This document shows, piece after piece, positions 58,544 to 64,000 of a DNA stretch of 64,000 nt; position 1 is the stretch's first letter; each line of letters begins with the position of its first letter. The stretch is from Streptomyces dengpaensis (GTDB taxonomy: Bacteria; Actinomycetota; Actinomycetes; Streptomycetales; Streptomycetaceae): assembly GCF_002946835.1 (NCBI RefSeq), contig NZ_CP026652.1:7750001-7814000 (forward strand), read 5' to 3'. Made by a program: the position numbers and the translations under genes. The notes under the pieces are model-generated. The model saw only the letters and a program-made list of their open reading frames with translations, did no database searches and was not told where the DNA came from.

Positions 58544-60460
58544 ATGACAGACACGATCGAGGACTGGCGGCCCTTCCTGGTGCGCTGGAGCCAGGAGTGG
58601 GCGGACGCGCAGCACCCGGACGCACCGGCGGACGAGCGGTACGGACCGGACGAGGAGCCCCTGCGTACGCGTTGGCTGGGGTTCCCGCCCGCGTCCGAGG
58701 AGCGGATCCGGGCCCTGGAGGAGCGGCTCGGGCACCGGCTGCCGCCCTCGTACCGCTCGTTTCTGACGGTGAGCGACGGCTGGCGGCACGCGGGCGGCTT
58801 CGTGTGGCTGCTCGCCGGTACCGACCAGGTCCGGTGGCACGAGGACGCGGCGGGCCTGGCCGAGTTCTTCCCCGGCGAACTGGACGACGACCCCACGCCC
58901 GAGGAGGAGTTGCTCGCCGGGATGTGGGAGCGGGCGCTGCAACTGGACGTGGAGTCGGACATGGTCTACGTCCTGCTGGACCCGGGGGACGTGGACGACG
59001 CCGGTGAGTGGGCCGTGTACTGCTACGCGTCGTGGCGCGCGAGTCCTCCTGAACGGTACGCGTCGTTCCACGCGTTCATGGAGGCGATGTACCGGGAGTT
59101 CCACAGCCTGCAGGTGAGCCGCTCGGAGCGTGCGGGGGCGGTGTTCGTCAACGCGACGACGCGGGCACTGGACGCGTCCGTCGACGCCGCCCGGCTGGAC
59201 GCGCTGGGCGGGCGGTACGAGCAGGCCTCGGCGGCTTTGGCCGAGGCGATCTCGTACGGCAGGCCCCGGGCGACAGGGCTGCGCGACCAGATCCGCCGGC
59301 TGCTCGGGGAGACCTACATGGTGTACTTCCACGGGCTCACGGCCGATCCGTTGTACGCGCCGGAGGTTCTGCCCGTGCTGGCGGCGGAGCACGTGCGGCA
59401 CCACCGGGACCGCACGTCGTTGGCCCACCACCTGGGAGGCGCCTCCGACGAGGTCCGCGAGACGGCGGACGAGGTCCTGCGGCAGGTGACGGAAGGCGCC
59501 TTCCGCTACACCGCCGAAGGCGACTTCGGCCGTGCCGTGGAGGAGGCGCGGGAACAGGCACGCTGGGGCGACACGGACGCGGCCTGGCACACGCTGCGCG
59601 CCGCGCTGCCCGAGTGGCGGCCGGTCGGTCCGGACCACCTCGCCCCGTTCGGTCTGTGCGGCGACCCGCTCCTCGGCCCCCTGATCACCCCGGAGCGGGG
59701 CCGGGAACTGCTGGCCACGCCGCGGGCCGGACAGCGGGGGGACGCCCCGGCTCCCGCGGCCGACCCGGATCCGCCGGGCCTGGCGTGGCTGGCGGAAGGA
59801 GATCCCGGCAACTTCCTGGTGTCGTACCGCTTCCTCCTCGTGGAGTCAGTGGAGCCGGCCGAGCTGCCCGGCCGTATCGGCGCCGACGACACCGCCGTCC
59901 TGAACGAACCGATGACCTTGTGGGACTCGCGTACGCGTTTCCGCAGCAACCGGAACGTCTCGACGTGGGAGGACGAGGCGCTGACCGCCGTCGGCCGGGC
60001 GGGTCCCGGCTGGAGCTTCGCCTTCGAGCCGCGACCGGGCGGGAGCTTCGACGAGCAGCGGTTCGTCTCCCCGGGCATCGCCGCTTCCCGGGGCACCCGT
60101 GCGGTGACGGTGTGGAGCGAGCCCTTCGAGGGGCACCGCTTCGGTGTCTTCCATCTGTCCGTCACGGAGAACGGCGAGGAGCGGTACGCGTTCACCGTCC
60201 GGGGGACCGAGGTCAGCAGACGGGGGCCCGTGCCGGCCGCGCTGGACCCGGACCGCCTCTTCCCTCAGGACGAACCGCAAGGGGAGCGGCTGGGCGAGCG
60301 CCGCGCCCTGGATGCCCTCGCGGCCGAGTTCGGCATCCGGCTGCCGCGGTTCGCCCTCCAGCACGGACGTCTGCACACCTTCCGCACCCGGTCCTGGAGC
60401 CGGCCTCCGGGCCCGGGCGAGGCGTACGTGACTCTCCGCTTTGAGCGGCACAGGCCATAG
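58544..60460 (+). CDS. SMI1/KNR4 (SUKH) domain protein with long C-terminal extension
   Basis: A 638-residue protein. The N-terminal SUKH domain spans about 45-180: LGFPPASEERIRALEERLGH, RLPPSYRSFLTVSDGW, GGFVWLLAG and a later DPGDVDDAGEWAVYCYASWR. SUKH proteins often serve as immunity proteins against contact-dependent or phage-linked toxins. Residues 200-390 look helical and repeat-like (YEQASAALAEAI, DFGRAVEEAREQARWGD); the rest is mixed and unrecognised. No toxin gene is adjacent. ATG 58544 has only weak GGCGG upstream. Confidence 0.8.
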   Translation: MTDTIEDWRPFLVRWSQEWADAQHPDAPADERYGPDEEPLRTRWLGFPPASEERIRALEERLGHRLPPSYRSFLTVSDGWRHAGGFVWLLAGTDQVRWHEDAAGLAEFFPGELDDDPTPEEELLAGMWERALQLDVESDMVYVLLDPGDVDDAGEWAVYCYASWRASPPERYASFHAFMEAMYREFHSLQVSRSERAGAVFVNATTRALDASVDAARLDALGGRYEQASAALAEAISYGRPRATGLRDQIRRLLGETYMVYFHGLTADPLYAPEVLPVLAAEHVRHHRDRTSLAHHLGGASDEVRETADEVLRQVTEGAFRYTAEGDFGRAVEEAREQARWGDTDAAWHTLRAALPEWRPVGPDHLAPFGLCGDPLLGPLITPERGRELLATPRAGQRGDAPAPAADPDPPGLAWLAEGDPGNFLVSYRFLLVESVEPAELPGRIGADDTAVLNEPMTLWDSRTRFRSNRNVSTWEDEALTAVGRAGPGWSFAFEPRPGGSFDEQRFVSPGIAASRGTRAVTVWSEPFEGHRFGVFHLSVTENGEERYAFTVRGTEVSRRGPVPAALDPDRLFPQDEPQGERLGERRALDALAAEFGIRLPRFALQHGRLHTFRTRSWSRPPGPGEAYVTLRFERHRP

Positions 60461-60553
60461 GGACTTTGGGGCGAGCCGGACATCACACTCCAAATGGCGC
60501 CGCCGTCATGTCCCGCCAATACTGGGAGATCGGTGGCTGATGAGGAGTTCTCG

Positions 60554-61075
60554 ATGACGGCGACACCCACGGTATCCGTGACCTTGCACGTGAACGGCGA
60601 GGAATACACGCTGGCGGGGCTGGACAATCGAACGACCTTGTTGGACGCCCTTCGTGAGCACCTCAAGCAGACCGGTTCGAAGAAGGGCTGCGGCCTGGGC
60701 ATGTGCGGGGCGTGCACCGTGCTCGCCGACGGCCGGAGAATCAACTCGTGTCTGGCTCTGGCGGCGTTGTACGACCAAAAGGAGATCACGACCATCGAGG
60801 GCCTCTCGCAAGACAGCGAGACGGGCCTGCACCCGTTGCAGCAAGCGTTCGTCGACCACGACGGTTTCCAATGCGGCTATTGCACCCCCGGGCAGATCAT
60901 GTCGGCCCTCGGCGTGCTCCAGGAGGGCCACACGGGCTCGGCCGATGAGATCCGGGAGTTCATGAGCGGCAACCTGTGCCGCTGCGGCGCGTACTCGAAC
61001 ATCGTGGCCGCCATCTCCCAGGTGGCCCAGACCCCGTTGGAAGCCCTGCTGGACGAGCAGCGGGCGGGGGCGTGA
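60554..61075 (+). CDS. [2Fe-2S] subunit of xanthine dehydrogenase-family aldehyde oxidoreductase (PaoA/YagT-like)
   Basis: A 173-residue protein (ATG 60554 after GAGGAG). The plant-type [2Fe-2S] cluster is SKKGCGLGMCGACTVLADGR with INSC. The second cluster domain has FQCGYCTPGQIMSALG and SGNLCRCGAYSNIV. It passes electrons from the molybdenum site to FAD. No Tat leader is present, unlike E. coli PaoA, so a cytoplasmic enzyme is likely. It is first of three genes, 3 bp from the FAD subunit. Confidence 0.92.
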   Translation: MTATPTVSVTLHVNGEEYTLAGLDNRTTLLDALREHLKQTGSKKGCGLGMCGACTVLADGRRINSCLALAALYDQKEITTIEGLSQDSETGLHPLQQAFVDHDGFQCGYCTPGQIMSALGVLQEGHTGSADEIREFMSGNLCRCGAYSNIVAAISQVAQTPLEALLDEQRAGA

Positions 61076-61078
61076 GCC

Positions 61079-62065
61079 ATGCATCCCTTCACCCTTGAAC
61101 GCCCGGACGACGCGGTCTCGGCCACGCGTATCGGGTCCGCTCCGGCTGCCGAGTACATCGCCGGCGGCACGGACATGATGCAGCTGCTGACCGACGAGAT
61201 CCGGTGTCCGGAATATCTGGTGTCTCTCGACGGCGTGCTGGACGACCGCATCGAGGTTCTCAGTGACGGGTCGCTGCGCCTTGGCGCGGCGGCCAAGATG
61301 AGTGACATCGCGGCCGACCCGGACGTTTCCGCCGCTTTCCCCGTGATCGCCGAAGCGCTGCTGCTGTCGGCCTCGGGGCAGGTGCGGAACATGGCCACGA
61401 TCGGTGGGAACCTCCTCCAGCGCACGCGGTGCCCCTACTTCCGGGATCCGGGCGTTCAGGCCTGCAACAAGCGCAGTCCTGGGTCTGGTTGTGCGGCCAT
61501 GAACGGCGTCAACCGAACCAGTGCGGTGCTGGGCGTATCCAAGCACTGCATCGCGACGAACGCTTCCGACGTGGCGGTAGCGCTGGTGGCGTTGGGCGCG
61601 GAAGTTCACCTGGTCGGTCCGGGCGGCGAACGGATCATTCGCCTCGATGATCTGTATCGGGCACCGGGCGACACCCCGCACATCGAAACAGTCCTCGACT
61701 CGGGGGAGCTGATCACCGCAGTGGTCGTTCCGCCGACACCGACTGCCCGACGCTCGTACTACCTCAAGGTGCGCGACCGCGTGTCCTTCGAGTTCGCGCT
61801 GACCTCCGCGGCCGTGGCCCTGGAGATCCAAGACGGCTCGATCCGCGAAGCACGGGTGGCCATGGGCGGCGTCGGCACCAAGCCATGGCGCCTGCGCAGT
61901 GTCGAAAACGCGCTCAACGGCCGCGCGAACGGCATCGACACGTACCTGAATGCGGCGGAGTACGCGACCGAAGGCGCCGTCACTCGTGCGGGCAACCAGT
62001 TCAAGCCCGAACTGATGAAGCGCACGGTAGTCCGTGCCCTGAGCGCCGCCGGAGGGCGCGCATGA
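61079..62065 (+). CDS. FAD-binding subunit, PaoB/YagS-like (with extra Fe-S cysteines)
   Basis: A 328-residue protein. FAD-binding motifs are EYIAGGTDMMQLLTDEI and RNMATIGGNLLQRTRCPYFR. The cysteine cluster RCPYFRDPGVQACNKRSPGS, GCAAMNG and HCIATNASDVAVALV matches the [4Fe-4S] insertion specific to the PaoB/YagS branch. A CO_deh_flav_C domain ends the protein. It is translated 3 bp after the [2Fe-2S] subunit, and its stop overlaps the next start (ATGA). Confidence 0.9.
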   Translation: MHPFTLERPDDAVSATRIGSAPAAEYIAGGTDMMQLLTDEIRCPEYLVSLDGVLDDRIEVLSDGSLRLGAAAKMSDIAADPDVSAAFPVIAEALLLSASGQVRNMATIGGNLLQRTRCPYFRDPGVQACNKRSPGSGCAAMNGVNRTSAVLGVSKHCIATNASDVAVALVALGAEVHLVGPGGERIIRLDDLYRAPGDTPHIETVLDSGELITAVVVPPTPTARRSYYLKVRDRVSFEFALTSAAVALEIQDGSIREARVAMGGVGTKPWRLRSVENALNGRANGIDTYLNAAEYATEGAVTRAGNQFKPELMKRTVVRALSAAGGRA

Positions 62066-64000
62066 CGACGACAGTGACGCCCACCACGACCTACATCGGG
62101 CAGGCGGTCAGCCGAGTGGATGGGCAGGCGAAGGTCACCGGGCAGGCCACCTACGCCGCCGAGTTCGATCCCGGCCCGAGAATGACGTACGGCGTTGTCG
62201 TCGGTTCCACCATCGCGAACGGCCGTATCACCTCGATCGACACGGCAGCGGCCGAGTCCGCGCCCGGTGTCGTCGCGGTGATGACCCACGCCAACGCGCC
62301 GAGACTCCCGTATCACCCGTGCCGATCCTTCATTGATGCCCAGGACGGTGAGCCGATCCACGTGCTGCAGGACGACCGCGTTCTGCACCATGGCCAGGCC
62401 ATCGCACTCGTCGTGGCGGAGACCTTCGAGGAGGCGACGTATGCCGCGACGCTCGTACACGCTTCTTACGCCGAGGAGCCGGCCGCGACGTCCTTCGAAG
62501 TCGCTGCCCTGCGGGCCGTCCCGCCAGGGCCGGGCAACCAGCAGGCGGGCATGCCTGGCGACACACAGCGCGGCGACCCCGACATCGCATTGCGCACGGC
62601 CGAGGTGAAGGTCGACGCCACCTACGAGATCGCACGCGAGGACCACAACCCCATTGAGCTGTTCGCCACCACGGCGGCGTGGGACGCGGGAACGCTCACC
62701 TTGTGGATCAAGACCCAGTGGGTCAGCCACACGCGCGCCTACATCGCCGCGACCTTCGGGATCCGCCCCGAGGACGTCGAAGTCATCTCGCCCTTCGTGG
62801 GTGGCGCCTTCGGTTCGGCGCTGAGCGTCTGGCCGCACACCGTGATCGCGGCAATGGGGGCACGCCACGTCGACCGACCGGTGAAGGTGGTGCTCACGCG
62901 GCGACAGGGATTCCCGCTCACGGGCTACCGGCCCTACACCGCACAGCGCGTTGCACTGGGCGCCGATCGCAGCGGCAACCTGGTCTCCATCCACCACGAG
63001 GGTACGGCGGTGACCTCGGCGTACGAGCGGTTCGCGGAGAACCTCCTCGGTGCGACCCGATTCCTCTACCGGTGTCCGAATGTCGCCACGCGCTATCGCC
63101 TGGCCGAGATGAACGTCGGCACGCCGACTTCCATGCGGGCGCCCGGCGAGATCAGCGGCCTCTTCGCCCTGGAGTCGGCGCTCGACGAACTCGCGGAAGC
63201 CCTGGACATCGATCCGGTGGAGCTGCGGCTGCGCAATGACGCCGATCGAGATCTGCACCGGGATCTTCCCTTCTCCAGCCGAAACCTGCGCGAATGCCTC
63301 ATCGCCGCGGCGGAGCGCTTCGGCTGGCAGGGGCGCGATCCGCGCGTCGGATCGATGCGTGACGAGCAAGGACGGCTGATCGGCTACGGATGCTCCTCCG
63401 CGACCTACCCCGTCTACAACTTCCCGGCCAGTGCGCGCGCGGTTCTCCACCCCGACGGTTCGGCCGACGTGTCCTCCGCGACGAGCGACATGGGCCCCGG
63501 AACCTATACGTCGATGACGCAGGTCGCGGCCGAGACACTGGGACTGCCCATCGAGCAGGTGCGCTTCGAGCTGGGAGACGCCAGCCTGCCGCAAGCGCCC
63601 CCGCACGGCGGATCGGCGACCATGGGCGGGGTCGGGTCAGCGGTGTACGAAGCGTGTACCAAGGCTAGGCGTCAAGCCCTCGAGCGGGCAGGGGAGACCA
63701 ACGGTGACGTCAATCTCGCCCAGGTCATGAGGCGGTTGGGGCAGTCGGTCGAGGCAACCGCGGACTACCGGCCCAGTGACGAATCCAACCAGTACTCGAT
63801 GCACTCGTACGGTGCCGTTTTCGCCGAAGTCAGGGTCGATCCGGACCTTGGCCTCGTTCGCGTGCCCCGGGTGGTCAGCGCGTTCGGGGGAGGCCGGATC
63901 GTCAATCCGAAGCTGGCCCACAGCCAGGCCATCGGAGGCATCGTGATGGGAATCGGGATGGCCCTGTTGGAGCACACGGCTGTCGATCCCCGGGACGGCC
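62062..64000 (+). CDS. Molybdopterin-binding catalytic subunit, PaoC/YagR-like (truncated by window edge)
   Basis: The frame opens at ATG 62062 and stays open to the right edge, so about 646 residues are seen. It reads YIGQAVSRVDGQAKVTGQAT (Ald_Xan_dh_C start), RVLHHGQAIALVVAETFEEA, then FVGGAFGSALSVWPHTVIAA and MRAPGEISGLFALESALDEL, and later SDMGPGTYTSMTQVAAETLG, all conserved molybdenum-cofactor contacts. The C-terminal active-site glutamate lies beyond the window. It completes an aldehyde or purine-type hydroxylase with the two upstream subunits. Confidence 0.9.
   Translation, partial: MTTTVTPTTTYIGQAVSRVDGQAKVTGQATYAAEFDPGPRMTYGVVVGSTIANGRITSIDTAAAESAPGVVAVMTHANAPRLPYHPCRSFIDAQDGEPIHVLQDDRVLHHGQAIALVVAETFEEATYAATLVHASYAEEPAATSFEVAALRAVPPGPGNQQAGMPGDTQRGDPDIALRTAEVKVDATYEIAREDHNPIELFATTAAWDAGTLTLWIKTQWVSHTRAYIAATFGIRPEDVEVISPFVGGAFGSALSVWPHTVIAAMGARHVDRPVKVVLTRRQGFPLTGYRPYTAQRVALGADRSGNLVSIHHEGTAVTSAYERFAENLLGATRFLYRCPNVATRYRLAEMNVGTPTSMRAPGEISGLFALESALDELAEALDIDPVELRLRNDADRDLHRDLPFSSRNLRECLIAAAERFGWQGRDPRVGSMRDEQGRLIGYGCSSATYPVYNFPASARAVLHPDGSADVSSATSDMGPGTYTSMTQVAAETLGLPIEQVRFELGDASLPQAPPHGGSATMGGVGSAVYEACTKARRQALERAGETNGDVNLAQVMRRLGQSVEATADYRPSDESNQYSMHSYGAVFAEVRVDPDLGLVRVPRVVSAFGGGRIVNPKLAHSQAIGGIVMGIGMALLEHTAVDPRDG

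Noticed and set aside
1..64000. CRISPR arrays, tRNA and rRNA genes
   Set aside because: No regularly spaced 25-40-bp direct repeats with unique spacers, no CCA-ended cloverleaf and no rRNA-like low-variation stretch were noticed.

Overview
The window is high-GC DNA with actinobacterial gene structure: strong third-position GC bias, many GTG starts, GGAGG-type ribosome sites mixed with apparently leaderless starts, and rare TTA codons. The families present (geranylgeranyl reductase, mycothiol-linked maleylpyruvate isomerase fold, TerD, Rv1733c, DUF6643, LAL regulators, SpoIIE phosphatase) point to a Streptomyces chromosome. This is inference from gene content and sequence style, not from a database match. 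I see no rRNA, tRNA, CRISPR array or intact mobile element.

Layout. 1-8.3 kb: start of an M20 dipeptidase, an FAD reductase, a TetR regulator with its own repeats, a SARP remnant, a two-component system, an IS630 remnant, a divergent MFS/MarR efflux pair and a DinB-fold protein. 8.3-12.2 kb: CelD-like acetyltransferase, DegT-like PLP enzyme and an alpha/beta hydrolase. 12.2-20.5 kb: a likely sugar or sugar-phosphate region (DeoR, SIS isomerase, class II aldolase, then ROK regulator, phosphotriesterase-like hydrolase, DUF4865 and TetR), interrupted by an rRNA G methyltransferase (RlmG type) and AlkB. A MITE-like repeat sits at the 3' end of the phosphotriesterase operon. 20.7-24.3 kb: SHOCT protein plus MacB-like ABC exporter, divergent from the TetR operon across three operators phased at 22 bp. 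24.4-28.7 kb: anti-sigma-type ATPase, small conserved proteins, a tandem repeat tract, cysteine desulfhydrase-like enzyme, SRPBCC protein and a second DeoR.

28.9-37.6 kb is the most unusual stretch. A 787-residue membrane protein looks like an alpha/beta hydrolase split by a large membrane insertion. It is convergent with, and overlaps, a beta-helix/AAA+ fusion ATPase. They are followed by an Rv1733c-like membrane protein with a TTA codon, a MOSC protein, a DUF6643 protein and a double-TerD protein. 37.6-48.7 kb holds envelope and housekeeping genes: HpnB-like glycosyltransferase, racemase-like protein, O-antigen-ligase-like protein, Lnt, two Nudix proteins, 3-hydroxybutyrate dehydrogenase, a PucR regulator and an MHS transporter. 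Several plus-strand genes here look leaderless.

48.9-58.4 kb is regulatory and stress-related, with signs of decay: two divergent LAL-type regulators, each with a TTA codon (one frameshifted, one lacking its HTH), a SpoIIE phosphatase, a formaldehyde-dehydrogenase-like enzyme, a 63-residue protein, an SRPBCC protein, TetR and a collapsed aldo/keto reductase. 58.5-64 kb holds a large SUKH-domain protein and a PaoABC/YagTSR-type molybdenum aldehyde oxidoreductase operon whose last gene runs off the right edge.
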